Positions 27,434 through 36,497 of a stretch of DNA of 64,000 nt are shown one piece after another. Every line of letters starts with the position of its first letter. Position 1 is the first letter of the stretch. A program made the position numbers and the translations under genes. A model generated the notes under the pieces. That model was not told where the DNA came from. It did not search any database and saw nothing but the letters and a program-made list of their open reading frames with translations. The stretch spans positions 1 through 64,000 of the forward strand of contig NZ_FNNI01000008.1 in NCBI RefSeq assembly GCF_900106955.1, given 5' to 3'. Origin of the DNA: Aidingimonas halophila (GTDB taxonomy: Bacteria; Pseudomonadota; Gammaproteobacteria; Pseudomonadales; Halomonadaceae).

Positions 27434-28909
27434 ATGCCATTCGATTCACTGATTTACGTGCTTGCCACCGCATTACTGGCGGCTGTCGCGGCCTGGGCGC
27501 TGGCCGGTTGGTTCGGGGCGCGGCGTCGTCGCTCGCTGGAATCGGAGGCGGCCGTCATGCGCGAACAACTTGAGCAGCAGCGCTCGGAAGTCTCTCGGCT
27601 CGGTGAGGCGTTGAAGACGGCCGAAGCGGCGCAGTCGGATGATCGTGTGCGTATTGCCAAACTGGAGTCCGAACTCGAGGCACGGGATCAAACGTTGGCT
27701 CAGCTTCGGCAGGAGCGTGAAACGCTGCAATCGCAACTCACCGCCGAGCAGAAGCGTGCCCAGGAAATGGCGCAGGAGAAAACCCGCTTGGCGGAGACGC
27801 TGGAGTTGAAGCAGGCCCACTTTCAGGAGCAACTCGCTCTGCTCGAACGTAACCGCGAACAACTCAAGCAGGAGTTCGAGAATCTCGCCAACGATATCCT
27901 CGATCGCAAGGGCAAGGCCTTCTCTGAGTTGTCCCAGAAGAATATTCATGGCTTGCTGCAACCGATCCAGAGCGAGATGAAAGGCTTTCGCGAGAAAGTC
28001 GAGTCGATCCATCATCAGGAGACCGAGCAGCGGGTGGCACTACGCACCGAGCTCAAGAACCTCCAGTCACTCAACCGAGAGATCACCGACCAGGCCGACA
28101 AGCTCACCAAAGCGCTGCAGGGGCAGAAAAAGTTGCAGGGCAATTGGGGGGAATTGATGCTCGAGAACGTGCTCGATGGCGCCGGCCTGCGCCTGGGCAA
28201 GGACTATCAGCGAGAGGTCAGTTTCTCCACAGAGGACGGGCGCCAGCGGCCGGACGCGATCGTCTATCTGCCGCAAGGCAAACACATGGTGATCGATGCC
28301 AAGACGTCCTTGGCGGCCTATACGCGTTATGTGAACAGCGAGGACGAGCAAGAGCGGCGTCAAGCACTGGCCGAGCACAGCCAGGCCGTATCGGACCGCA
28401 TCCGTGAACTGTCGGACCGTCATTACTATGATCTGCCCGGCCTGAACTCCCCGGAAGTCGTGATCATGTTCATTCCGGTGGAATCGGCCTACGTGGAGGC
28501 GCTCAAGCACGATGAAGGTTTGTATCAGCGTGCCATCGAAAACAATGTCCTGGTGGCGACCCCCACCACCCTGCTGACCAGTCTCAATATCGTGCGACAG
28601 CTCTGGCGGTTCGAGGATCAGAGCAAGCATACCGCCGAACTCGCCAATCGGGCTGAAAAGTTCTACAGCAAGCTGACCACGTTCCTCGGCAGTATGGAGG
28701 ATGTCGGCAGGAAGCTCGATGGCGCACGCCAGAGTTATGACAAAGCCTTGGGACAACTGGTCAATGGCCGCGGCAACCTCATCAAACAGACCGCTGAATT
28801 CAAGGATCTGGGCGTGGCTGTCAAGAAGGAGTTACCCCATGAGCTGGTCGAGCGCGCCAACCTCGAATTGAACCACGATACGGATGATGGCGAAGGGACA
28901 CGAGAGTGA
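27434..28909 (+). CDS. rmuC: DNA recombination protein RmuC
   Basis: A 491-residue protein. ATG 27434 is favoured over 27425 because AAGGA then has an 8-base spacing. An N-terminal transmembrane helix (residues ~5-27) precedes a coiled coil of ~150 residues rich in Glu, Gln and Arg. The RmuC nuclease-like domain follows, with LQGNWGELMLENVLDGAGL, then DAIVYLPQGKHMVIDAKTSL (PD-(D/E)xK-like core), and NVLVATPTTLLTSL. RmuC limits recombination between inverted repeats in E. coli. Single gene, no obvious partner. Confidence 0.93.
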   Translation: MPFDSLIYVLATALLAAVAAWALAGWFGARRRRSLESEAAVMREQLEQQRSEVSRLGEALKTAEAAQSDDRVRIAKLESELEARDQTLAQLRQERETLQSQLTAEQKRAQEMAQEKTRLAETLELKQAHFQEQLALLERNREQLKQEFENLANDILDRKGKAFSELSQKNIHGLLQPIQSEMKGFREKVESIHHQETEQRVALRTELKNLQSLNREITDQADKLTKALQGQKKLQGNWGELMLENVLDGAGLRLGKDYQREVSFSTEDGRQRPDAIVYLPQGKHMVIDAKTSLAAYTRYVNSEDEQERRQALAEHSQAVSDRIRELSDRHYYDLPGLNSPEVVIMFIPVESAYVEALKHDEGLYQRAIENNVLVATPTTLLTSLNIVRQLWRFEDQSKHTAELANRAEKFYSKLTTFLGSMEDVGRKLDGARQSYDKALGQLVNGRGNLIKQTAEFKDLGVAVKKELPHELVERANLELNHDTDDGEGTRE

Positions 28910-29149
28910 TTGCGTCCATTTTTGTACAAGTTCGATTTTCGATAATGGTGTTGGCGTTTTTTTATTAACTAATTGATTATTATTGTATAATTTCCTTGTT
29001 TTCGGTGTAATGAAAACAAGGAGAACAAATTGTTACGCACTAAAGTTGTACAATTGTAGCGTTCTGGTACAACCTGTCTCCCATACCCGCCAGGTTGGCC
29101 GCATGTGCGCCCTTGTCGGGTCATAATAACCTGACGTGGAGGCGCAGAC
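28910..29149. promoter_or_regulatory. AT-rich control region of the chemoreceptor gene with a 10-bp hairpin
   Basis: Between rmuC and the chemoreceptor lies an unusually A+T-rich tract. At 28994-29021 CCTTGTTTTC and GAAAACAAGG form a perfect 10-bp inverted repeat around GGTGTAAT, which may end the rmuC transcript or act as an operator. A second repeated element follows: AATTGTTACG near 29029 and AATTGTAGCG near 29052, with the palindrome TTGTACAA between them. TATAAT occurs at 28986-28991 but with no -35 box at normal distance. The repeats suggest binding by a specific regulator. Confidence 0.5.
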
Positions 29150-30868
29150 GTGAACTGGATTGGCTCAAGATTCAATAACATGGGCGTCGGTGCTCGCTTG
29201 ATGAGCGGCTTTGGCATCCTGCTGGCACTGATGATCCTGGTGACCGCTATCGGGGTCTATCAGGTCAACGAGATCGACCGCGGAATGAAGATGATCAATG
29301 ACGTGAATGCGGTCAAACAGCGTTTTGCCATCAACTTCCGCGGGAGTGTGCACGACCGTGCCATCGCCCTCCGTGATCTCACGCTGGTCGAGGATGAGCA
29401 ACGCGTTGATGCGCTGCTGGCCGATATCGAGGCACTGGAAGCGGACTATCGCGAGGCTGCCGAGGGCATGGAGACGATGTTCGCGGAGCGTGATGATATC
29501 ACCCGTGACGAACGCGACGCGCTGGGAGCTATCCAGTCCATCCAGAGTGAGGCCATGCCGTTGGCACGTGAGATCGTGAATCTGCGTGAGGCGGGTGAGA
29601 CCGATGAGGCTCGTGAGGTCCTGTTGTCCAGCGCCGGACCCGCCTTCAGCGAATGGTTGGATCGCATCAATGTCTTCATCGACCTGCAGGAAGACATGAA
29701 CCAGGCGGAAACCGCGGTGGCCCGCGATCTGGCCGAAGGTTTTCAGATCTTCATGCTGGCCCTGTGTGGTGGTGCGTTAGTGATCGGCATGGGAGTGGCG
29801 TGGTTGCAGACTCGCCAGCTCAAGCGTGAGTTGGGGGCCGAGCCTAATGAGGTCCGCGCGTTCGCCGAGGCGGTTGGTCAGGGAGACCTGATGACCCGCG
29901 CACGCCTCAAGAAAGGCGATACCCGCAGTATCATGGCAAGTTTGGTGACGATGTCCGAACAGCTCCAGCAGACCGTGATGCGGGTGCGGGCCTCCGCTCA
30001 GGCCGTGGCCAGTAACAGCGATCAGATTGCCCAAGGCAATCACGAACTCTCCTCGCGGACCGAGCAGCAGGCCAGTGCGCTGGCGGAAACGGCATCGGCC
30101 ATGGAAGAGTTGAGTACGACGGTCTCTCAGAATGCGGAACATGCCAGTCAGGCCGATGAACTGGCGGTCAACACATCCCGGACCGCTGACGAAAGCGGCG
30201 ATGTCGTCAACCGGATGGTCGATTCCATGCGTGCGATCAACGAACGCTCCAAAGAGATTTCCGACATCGTTTCCACGATCGATGGCATTGCGTTTCAGAC
30301 CAACATTCTGGCACTGAATGCATCGGTTGAAGCGGCAAGGGCCGGTGAACAGGGACGCGGGTTTGCGGTCGTCGCCGGTGAGGTGCGCCAGCTGGCCCAG
30401 CGCAGTGCCGAGGCTGCCAAGGAAGTGGAAGAGCGTATCAGCGGTAGTGTGGCCCAGGTCGAGGAAGGGGCGCGCCTGGCGGAGCAGGTCGGCCATTCCA
30501 CACAGGAAATGGTGGCGTCGGCCCAGCGTGTCACACAGATCATGAACGAGATCAGTCACGCCAACCAGGAACAGAGTGTCGGCGTGAAACAGGTCGGTGA
30601 AGCGGTGACTCAGATGGACCAGGTCACTCAACAGAACGTGACACTGGTCGAAGAGAGTACCAGTGCGTCGGATAACCTGCGTGAGCAGGCACGTCGGTTG
30701 CTGGATGCCATGGCCGGCTTCCGGCTTGATGAGCAGGCATCCCATCAGTCAATCGATAGGGCGATGGCACGACAGGGCACTGGATCGTCGTTTGCATCGC
30801 GCCCGGCCCTGACGGCACCGAGTACACCGATGGCGGCATCGCGTAAATCGGAGTGGGAAGCCTTCTGA
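29150..30868 (+). CDS. Methyl-accepting chemotaxis protein with C-terminal xWxxF tail
   Basis: A 572-residue chemoreceptor starting at GTG 29150 (GTGGAGG upstream). Helix 1 is at residues ~18-40, a four-helix-bundle periplasmic sensor at ~45-200, helix 2 at ~203-224, then HAMP and the cytoplasmic hairpin. The signalling tip is [20 protein letters not shown] followed by [20 protein letters not shown]; most receptors have [11 protein letters not shown], so Ser replaces Ala here. The last five residues EWEAF resemble the NWETF pentapeptide that tethers CheR and CheB, so this may be a high-abundance type receptor. It was not possible to infer the ligand. Confidence 0.94.
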   Translation: MNWIGSRFNNMGVGARLMSGFGILLALMILVTAIGVYQVNEIDRGMKMINDVNAVKQRFAINFRGSVHDRAIALRDLTLVEDEQRVDALLADIEALEADYREAAEGMETMFAERDDITRDERDALGAIQSIQSEAMPLAREIVNLREAGETDEAREVLLSSAGPAFSEWLDRINVFIDLQEDMNQAETAVARDLAEGFQIFMLALCGGALVIGMGVAWLQTRQLKRELGAEPNEVRAFAEAVGQGDLMTRARLKKGDTRSIMASLVTMSEQLQQTVMRVRASAQAVASNSDQIAQGNHELSSRTEQQASALAETASAMEELSTTVSQNAEHASQADELAVNTSRTADESGDVVNRMVDSMRAINERSKEISDIVSTIDGIAFQTNILALNASVEAARAGEQGRGFAVVAGEVRQLAQRSAEAAKEVEERISGSVAQVEEGARLAEQVGHSTQEMVASAQRVTQIMNEISHANQEQSVGVKQVGEAVTQMDQVTQQNVTLVEESTSASDNLREQARRLLDAMAGFRLDEQASHQSIDRAMARQGTGSSFASRPALTAPSTPMAASRKSEWEAF

Positions 30869-30894
30869 CACCCTCGGAGAGCTTCTGAATCGAC

Positions 30895-30926
30895 AACCGC
30901 TCCTCGTGGTCTCATGGGGAGCGGTT
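30895..30926 (+). terminator. Hairpin after the chemoreceptor gene
   Basis: AACCGCTCC (30895-30903) and GGAGCGGTT (30918-30926) form a perfect 9-bp stem with a 14-base loop, 27 bases after the stop codon. There is no T-run. It may terminate the chemoreceptor transcript before the lipoprotein gene at 30949. Confidence 0.5.
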
Positions 30927-30948
30927 ATCATCATGAGGAGGAGCCAAA

Positions 30949-31380
30949 ATGCCACGCTGGGCACGAGTCACGATATCGATTCTGTTGGCGGTAGGGTTGG
31001 CGGGGTGTGCCTCCGGATCGCTAGAGCAACGGGCGACCCCCTTGATGCCCGGTGAACCGTACGAGGGTATGCTGGGGCCGGGGAGCGAGGTGTTCACTTT
31101 CACTCTGGACGAACCGGCCAGTATCGTTCTGGAAAGTTATATTCCCCTGGGCCGGATGGCTTCGGTGGCGCCCAATGGTCAGCTGCTCGATGACGAGGGT
31201 GACGTCGTGGCGCGTGACTGGCATAGCGGGGAAGGGCGAAACTTCCGCATCGAGACGGAGTTGCCCGCCGGTACCTGGTACCTGCGGGTCAATGATGGAC
31301 TGGGCTGCAATTCCGAGTGGAACTGCCGGAATATCGACCGCGATTACGGGGTGACCTTGACCATCGATGACACGCTCTGA
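30949..31380 (+). CDS. Small lipoprotein with PPC-like beta fold
   Basis: A 143-residue protein with a strong ribosome binding site (GAGGAGG) and lipobox LAGC (Cys at residue 24). The mature part runs FTFTLDEPASIVLESY, GQLLDDEGDVVARDW, then PAGTWYLRVNDG, and includes two cysteines in LGCNSEWNCRN that could pair. The same strand order is found in the exported protein at 18259. This resembles bacterial pre-peptidase C-terminal domains that often decorate exported enzymes; here it stands alone on a lipid anchor. Function unknown. Confidence 0.77.
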   Translation: MPRWARVTISILLAVGLAGCASGSLEQRATPLMPGEPYEGMLGPGSEVFTFTLDEPASIVLESYIPLGRMASVAPNGQLLDDEGDVVARDWHSGEGRNFRIETELPAGTWYLRVNDGLGCNSEWNCRNIDRDYGVTLTIDDTL

Positions 31381-31502
31381 CGTTACGAGTCGAGAGCTTG
31401 CCGGTTGCTTCTGTTGCTGAGTGGCGCAAGTTGCTGGCCGATAAGCACGAGGCAATGGTGCACCCATTGATGCGAAGGTCGTCTGTCTGACGGGGAAGCG
31501 CA

Positions 31503-32087
31503 TCATTGTCTGAGTTGATGCGATACGCGGACCAGTTCGGCACAGAGAGCGTCCAGCGTTTGCCGGTGCTGCTCGTCAGCGAGACTGTCCTGATCATCGA
31601 AGGCGTCTCTGGCGTGAGCCACGGCGAGTTGCTGCGGCAGAACATGTACGCCGATATTGCCAAGCATCATCCGCAAAGGCACCAGTCCTCTCAGGCCACC
31701 AAAACCGCCGGGAGACGTTGCGCAAAGCCCGGCCACTTTGCCACGGAACGCCGCCAATGGCGGTTCCTCGGCCGTTTCACGCCGCGATATCCAGTCGAGA
31801 GTGTTCTTGAGCAACGGGGCAAGACTGCTGTTATATTCAGGAGCAGCGATCAAGAAGCCGTCACTGTCACGGAATAGGGCCTTCAGTCGCTGCCCCGGTT
31901 CCGGGACTCCCTGTTCCGCTTCCAGATCGCCATCGTAGAGCGGCATGGGGTAGTCGGCCAGATCGATGAGTGTCACGTCGGCGCCATGCGCTTCCAGGCG
32001 GGAGGCGGCAAGGTGCGCCAGGCGCTTGTTGAAGGACTGACGACGGGCACTGCCGGCGAAACAGAGTAGTTGCGGGGTATCGCTCAT
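31503..32087 (-). CDS. NADPH-dependent FMN reductase (flavodoxin-fold)
   Basis: A 194-residue flavoprotein. The N-terminal FAGSARRQSFNKRLA is the FMN phosphate-binding loop of the FMN_red family; APEYNSSLAPLLKNTLDW near residue 82 and TSPGGFGGLRGL near 124 are the other family motifs. Relatives reduce FMN, quinones, chromate or azo dyes. AAGGAAT precedes the ATG. It is convergent with the lipoprotein gene and divergent from the D,D-carboxypeptidase gene. Confidence 0.9.
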   Translation of the reverse strand: MSDTPQLLCFAGSARRQSFNKRLAHLAASRLEAHGADVTLIDLADYPMPLYDGDLEAEQGVPEPGQRLKALFRDSDGFLIAAPEYNSSLAPLLKNTLDWISRRETAEEPPLAAFRGKVAGLCATSPGGFGGLRGLVPLRMMLGNIGVHVLPQQLAVAHARDAFDDQDSLADEQHRQTLDALCAELVRVSHQLRQ

Positions 32088-32228
32088 GGCATGATTCCTT
32101 CGTGAACGGGAGAACTGGAGCCGTATTGGTCCTGTCTTTCGCTGGACAGATTGCCATACATGCCCATAATGCTTCTATTATGCGTCATGGTGTTGATGCA
32201 GCAGGGAACGATCGGGAGATAACAAAAG

Positions 32229-33641
32229 ATGAAAGGACGACCCCGTTCGCGCGTCGGGTATCTGACAGCGGTACCCTTCATGCTATTGATGATCACAACG
32301 TTGATGCTCGGGCTGGCGACATCGGCCCAGGCCGCGAATCCGCGTTATGCATCCATTGTAGTCGATGCGGCCACCGGCGAAGTTCTCCATGGCGAGAATG
32401 CCACTGCGACACGCTATCCGGCATCGCTGACGAAGATGATGACCTTGTATCTGCTGTTCGAGGCCCTGGAGGAGGGGCGAGTCACCCCCGATCAAGCGCT
32501 GCCGGTCTCGAGCTATGCAGCCTCCAAGCCGGCGTCCAAGTTATGGCTACCGGCGGGCAGCAGTATTACGGTACGCGAGGCGATTCCTGCGTTGGTGATT
32601 CGTTCGGCCAACGATGTGGCGACTGTCGTGGCGGAGGCCCTGGGCGGCAGCGAGTCGGGTTTCGCCCGCCAGATGAATGCCAAGGCCAGGGAATTGGATA
32701 TGATATCCACGCATTTCCGTAACCCGTCCGGTCTCCCCGATCCCGAGCAAGTGTCCACGGCACGTGACATGGCGATCCTGTCAGTGCGGTTGATGAACGA
32801 CTTCCCGCAGTACTACCACCATTTCTCCCGAACCAGTTTCGTTTATAAGGGCAAGACCCATAACGGTCACAACCGCTTGCTCAAGAACTACGCCGGCGCC
32901 GATGGGCTCAAGACCGGTTATATCAATGCGTCAGGCTTCAATGTGGCCACGTCCGCGGTTCGCGAAGGACGGCGTCTTATTGCTGTCGTCATGGGAGGAT
33001 TCACCGCCCAGTCACGCGATGCCCACATGGCGGAGTTGCTCGATCGTGGCTTCATGCGAGCGTCTATGGCGACCGGGAATGACTGGGTTGCCAGTGCCGA
33101 TGTCTCGGGCAATGTCGAACCGTTACCGGCGTCGGCGCCCGTCCGCATGGCCGAACTGATCGACGCCGAAGATCCCATCAGTGTAGCAACGGCCGGCGTC
33201 TCCGATTCTGACGCAGCGCGGAACACGGATGATGGTCTGGCCGGCGAAGGCGCCACCTCCGTTGATGACGAAGATACCTTCGCTGCGGCAAGTGGCAGCG
33301 ATGCCCAAGCGGCTGACGACATCATGACCGGGAGTGACACACGCCTCTCTGATGACCCGATCATGGCCCTGATTTCCCAATCGGAGAGCCAGGCTGCCGT
33401 CGGTGGTGACTGGGCCGTTCAGGTCGGTGCCTTCGAGGATCCCGGCCGGGCCCGCAACACGGCGTCACAGGCGGCCGATTACCTGCAGGATTCACTGCAG
33501 CCGACCGTGGATATCACGGAAGGGGCTGCCGATCAGCATAAGGTGTTCCGTGCCCGGTTGGTCGACATGGAAGAGCGGGAAGCGCGCCAGGCCTGTGAAC
33601 AACTCTTCCAGCAGGGCATCGACTGCATGGTCGTCAGGTAA
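32229..33641 (+). CDS. D-alanyl-D-alanine carboxypeptidase with C-terminal SPOR domain
   Basis: A 470-residue exported enzyme. The signal peptide ends TSAQA near residue 35. The S11 peptidase core has SLTK (S-x-x-K) near 66, SAN near 121 and KTG near 227, all three catalytic motifs of PBP5-like enzymes that trim D-Ala from peptidoglycan stem peptides. After ~280 a Ser/Asp/Ala-rich acidic linker of ~110 residues leads to a C-terminal SPOR domain (WAVQVGAFEDPGRARNTASQ), which binds denuded septal glycan. The usual PBP5 amphipathic membrane anchor is missing and is apparently replaced by the SPOR domain, suggesting division-site targeting. Confidence 0.9.
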   Translation: MKGRPRSRVGYLTAVPFMLLMITTLMLGLATSAQAANPRYASIVVDAATGEVLHGENATATRYPASLTKMMTLYLLFEALEEGRVTPDQALPVSSYAASKPASKLWLPAGSSITVREAIPALVIRSANDVATVVAEALGGSESGFARQMNAKARELDMISTHFRNPSGLPDPEQVSTARDMAILSVRLMNDFPQYYHHFSRTSFVYKGKTHNGHNRLLKNYAGADGLKTGYINASGFNVATSAVREGRRLIAVVMGGFTAQSRDAHMAELLDRGFMRASMATGNDWVASADVSGNVEPLPASAPVRMAELIDAEDPISVATAGVSDSDAARNTDDGLAGEGATSVDDEDTFAAASGSDAQAADDIMTGSDTRLSDDPIMALISQSESQAAVGGDWAVQVGAFEDPGRARNTASQAADYLQDSLQPTVDITEGAADQHKVFRARLVDMEEREARQACEQLFQQGIDCMVVR

Positions 33642-33671
33642 TCGTTCAGCGATGGTCGATGCGAGTCGAGC

Positions 33672-34535
33672 TCATTCCCGCTCACCCCGTGTCGAGCGCA
33701 GGAGCACCCGGTCCATTCCTCGGGTGCTTAATACTCGCTTGAGTGCGGCGAACAAGTGGGTGGGAACGGTGACCGCGTAGCGGGGCTTCGGGCGCGGGTG
33801 TTCCAGGGCGTGAATGAGTTTTTCCACCACGGCGTCGGCATCGAGCGTGAAGGGGGCCTTGCCGGCCGGGTTGGCCAACCGTGCTTCCACTTTCTCGTAA
33901 GTCTTTGCATGGGCGCTGTTTGTCGTGTCGATATTCGCCTTGAAGGCGCGATGGGCATTCTCGCGGAAGCGGCTGGTGATCGGGCCGGGCTGAATCAGGC
34001 TGACATGGATTCCGCTGCCATCGAGTTCCTGGCGCAGGGTGTCGGTGAGACCTTCGAGGGCGAACTTGGAGCACACGTAGGCACCACGATAGGGCAGGGC
34101 GGCGAAGCCGAGTACCGAGCTGTTGTGCACGATACGGCCATGGCCCTGGGCGCGCATCATCGGCAACACGCGGGTGGTTAGCTCATGGGTGCCGAGCAGG
34201 TTGGTCTCCAACTGCGCTTGCAATACGTTTCGTGTCAGATCTTCCACCGCGCCGGGCTGGCCGTAGGCGCCATTGTTGAACAGTGCCGTCAGTATTCCAC
34301 CGGTTTGCTGCCTGACTGCTGCCACCGCGGCTTCGATCGAAGTGCTATCTGCCAGATCCAACTGCAGTGCCTCGAGTCCTTCTTCCTTGAGCCGTGTGAC
34401 GTCGTGGTCCTTCCTGGCGGTGGCAAACACTCGCCAGCCGCGTGCCGCCATAGCATGGGCCGCGGTATGGCCAATGCCACTCGAGCAGCCGGTGATCAGC
34501 AGGTTTCGTGTCGAGTTCGCTGGGGGTTCCACCAT
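33672..34535 (-). CDS. Short-chain dehydrogenase/reductase (SDR)
   Basis: A 287-residue classical SDR. The start at 34535 has GGAGAGA upstream; the open frame continues 29 codons further without family sequence. Cofactor motif TGCSSGIG near residue 15, NNGAYG near 87, catalytic Ser in HNSSVLG near 137 and YVCSK near 152. The C-terminal extension of ~70 residues (AVTVPTHLFAALKRVL) is typical of membrane-associated SDRs related to retinol/17-beta-hydroxysteroid dehydrogenases. The substrate cannot be assigned. Confidence 0.88.
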   Translation of the reverse strand: MVEPPANSTRNLLITGCSSGIGHTAAHAMAARGWRVFATARKDHDVTRLKEEGLEALQLDLADSTSIEAAVAAVRQQTGGILTALFNNGAYGQPGAVEDLTRNVLQAQLETNLLGTHELTTRVLPMMRAQGHGRIVHNSSVLGFAALPYRGAYVCSKFALEGLTDTLRQELDGSGIHVSLIQPGPITSRFRENAHRAFKANIDTTNSAHAKTYEKVEARLANPAGKAPFTLDADAVVEKLIHALEHPRPKPRYAVTVPTHLFAALKRVLSTRGMDRVLLRSTRGERE

Positions 34536-34717
34536 GTGTCTCTCCACTCGGCCTTGAAGGGGATGGGGGTAGGCGTATCGTACCCGAACGATATGACTCG
34601 ACAGAGGGTTCGGCAACTCCAAGGGTGCTCCGCTAACCTTGATGGTAGGCTCGACCTTTCGACATACCAGTCGTGTCGACAGGTACAGTTGTCGTTATTA
34701 CGTCAGTCATCATCCAG

Positions 34718-35040
34718 CCGCTAGCCACACTCGAGGCCATATTGCGTTCGCTCAATTCGCAGGCGGAAGTGATTTCCATGAGCCACGGTGAGGTGCCGTT
34801 GGACAAGGTCCTCGATACCGGTCGCTTCAGTTTCGAGTATGCCAGTCAGGCACCGGGATGGCTCCCGGAAATGCGAGGCGAGCATGTTCCCGAGACCGAA
34901 GAGTATGGTATCTCGAGCTTCACGTATCGTGCCCGACGTCCCTTCCATCCAGAGAAATTTTTCGCGCTGCTGCACGGCGACGAATTTGGCGACAACCTGA
35001 TGTTCTGTGAGGATGCGGTACGCCGCCTCCACCATGGATT
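34718..35040 (+). pseudogene. Relic of a CobW/COG0523 GTPase gene (C-terminal domain only)
   Basis: The frame reads [19 protein letters not shown], then [20 protein letters not shown] and [20 protein letters not shown]. These are the linker and C-terminal domain of COG0523 metal chaperones ([12 protein letters not shown] is diagnostic). The N-terminal GTPase domain with Walker motifs and CxCC is absent upstream, and similarity fades after ~35040. The relic is followed directly by a relic of a zinc-binding protein gene. COG0523 proteins such as ZigA/YeiR are commonly Zur-controlled, so this is the scar of a zinc-homeostasis locus. Confidence 0.7.
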
Positions 35041-35151
35041 ACGTGACCACGCTGCCGTGGATGGCTTTCAGATACGTGTCGTACATGCTGAAAGCTTGCA
35101 CGCCCACGATGCCGCGGCAGCGGGGATGATCAGCAGCGCCGCGCTCAGCAG

Positions 35152-35496
35152 TACCCCCACGACCTTGAGTGCCACAGCCACGACGCTTACCACTATTTCG
35201 AGAACCGCTTCGGGGTATCGGCAGTCGGTGCCATTTCGCTAGGTGACGCTTCGGATCCCAGCCCGGCCTGGATCAAGGAACTGCAACAGCGTGTGGACGC
35301 GATGGATGTCGACTGCATCTTCAGCGAGCCTCAGTTCAATCCGGAGCTGGTCGAGACGGTCTTCGGCGATAGTGACGTCAGCACCTCCGAAGTCATCGAT
35401 CCGCTGGGTGTGGATCTAGAGTTGGGGCCGTCGCTGTATCCCCGGCTGATCGATCAACTGGCGGATACCATCGCTCGCTGCGCCGTCAATTCCTGA
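35152..35496 (+). pseudogene. Relic of a zinc-binding-protein gene (ZnuA C-terminal part)
   Basis: In a different frame from the cobW relic, 115 codons read [20 protein letters not shown], then IKELQQRVDAMDVDCIFSEP followed by QFNPELVETV, ending in a normal stop at 35496. This is the C-terminal lobe of ZnuA (HDAYxYF and CxFxEPQF are hallmarks). No signal peptide or N-terminal lobe is present; the frame is closed by a stop at 35089. An in-frame GTG at 35293 is not a plausible gene start. It is probably a deletion scar joining two neighbouring genes. An intact zinc-type importer lies at 53345-55987. Confidence 0.75.
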
Positions 35497-35614
35497 CCAT
35501 TGACGAGCCTATGGCTCCTCTCCTGCTATCGGACAGGTCCCGGGCATCGCCAGGACGTCCCGGGTCAGTTATGTTAGGCGACGGTCATTCATTCGGAGCA
35601 GCAAGGAGGGGCCG

Positions 35615-36490
35615 ATGTCACCGTCGCTGCGGGGCATTCTGTGGATGTGTGCCGGCGTGTTCTGCCTGTCGGTGGGGGACGCCATCTCCAAGTGGCTGGG
35701 CGAGGTGCATTCGCCGGTTCAGATCATCTTCTTCCGTACCCTGATATCGGTACCGCTGATCGCCTTGATCGCCCATTTCAACGGCGGCCTGCGTAAGTTG
35801 ACGACGCGTCGACCCGGCGTGCACCTGATCCGGGGGCTGATCGCGACCGGCACCATGTTCTGTTTCGTGTTCGGCCTGACGATGCTGCCACTGGCCGAGA
35901 CGACGGCCATCGCGTTTGCGGCTCCGTTGTTCGTGACACTGTTATCGGTGCCCCTGCTCGGAGAGAAGGTCGACCGTTTGCCCTTGATCGCCGCCATCGT
36001 CGGTTTCCTGGGCGTGCTGATCGTGGTGCGTCCGGGTGTGGCGGGGTTTCATCCGGGCGCTTTCGTCGTGATCGGGGCGGCGCTGTGCTATGCACTGCTG
36101 ATGATAACGGCGCGTCGGTACGGCGTGCGTGAATACCTCTGGGCGATGGTGTTCTATGTCACCCTGGTGCCGTTGCTCATCACGGCGGTGCTACTTCCCT
36201 GGGTCTGGACCATACCCTGGCCTATCCATTGGCTGGGGTTCCTGGGCTCCGGCATCTTCGGTGTCAGTGCCATGGCCTGTATTACCCTGGCATTCCGTTA
36301 TGCTCCGGCAGCGCTGGCTGCACCGCTCGATTACACCGCCATGGTCTGGGCGGTGCTGCTCGGCTGGTGGTTATGGGGCGAAGTACCGGACCTGTGGGTG
36401 TATGTCGGGACACTGGTCATCATCGGCAGCGGGCTGGCAATCGCCTACCATGAGCGACGCACGACGCTGAAACGCCGTCCGACTTCATGA
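35615..36490 (+). CDS. DMT-superfamily permease (EamA domains)
   Basis: A 291-residue protein with ten transmembrane helices arranged as two EamA repeats. The first includes GVFCLSVGDAISKWLGE near residue 14 and FRTLISVPLIALI, the second follows GLGVLIVVRPG-like sequence near residue 130. A good ribosome binding site (AAGGAGG) precedes ATG 35615. Members export amino acids, purines or other metabolites, or import nucleotide sugars; this subgroup (S-adenosylmethionine/drug-type annotations are common) has no firm substrate. Convergent with the NlpC/P60 gene, 7 bases apart. Confidence 0.88.
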   Translation: MSPSLRGILWMCAGVFCLSVGDAISKWLGEVHSPVQIIFFRTLISVPLIALIAHFNGGLRKLTTRRPGVHLIRGLIATGTMFCFVFGLTMLPLAETTAIAFAAPLFVTLLSVPLLGEKVDRLPLIAAIVGFLGVLIVVRPGVAGFHPGAFVVIGAALCYALLMITARRYGVREYLWAMVFYVTLVPLLITAVLLPWVWTIPWPIHWLGFLGSGIFGVSAMACITLAFRYAPAALAAPLDYTAMVWAVLLGWWLWGEVPDLWVYVGTLVIIGSGLAIAYHERRTTLKRRPTS

Positions 36491-36497
36491 AACGGTG

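Noticed and set aside
28986-28991. TATAAT as a -10 box for the chemoreceptor
   Set aside because: No -35 element at 15-19 bases upstream; TTGATT is only 7 bases away, so it is not called as a promoter.
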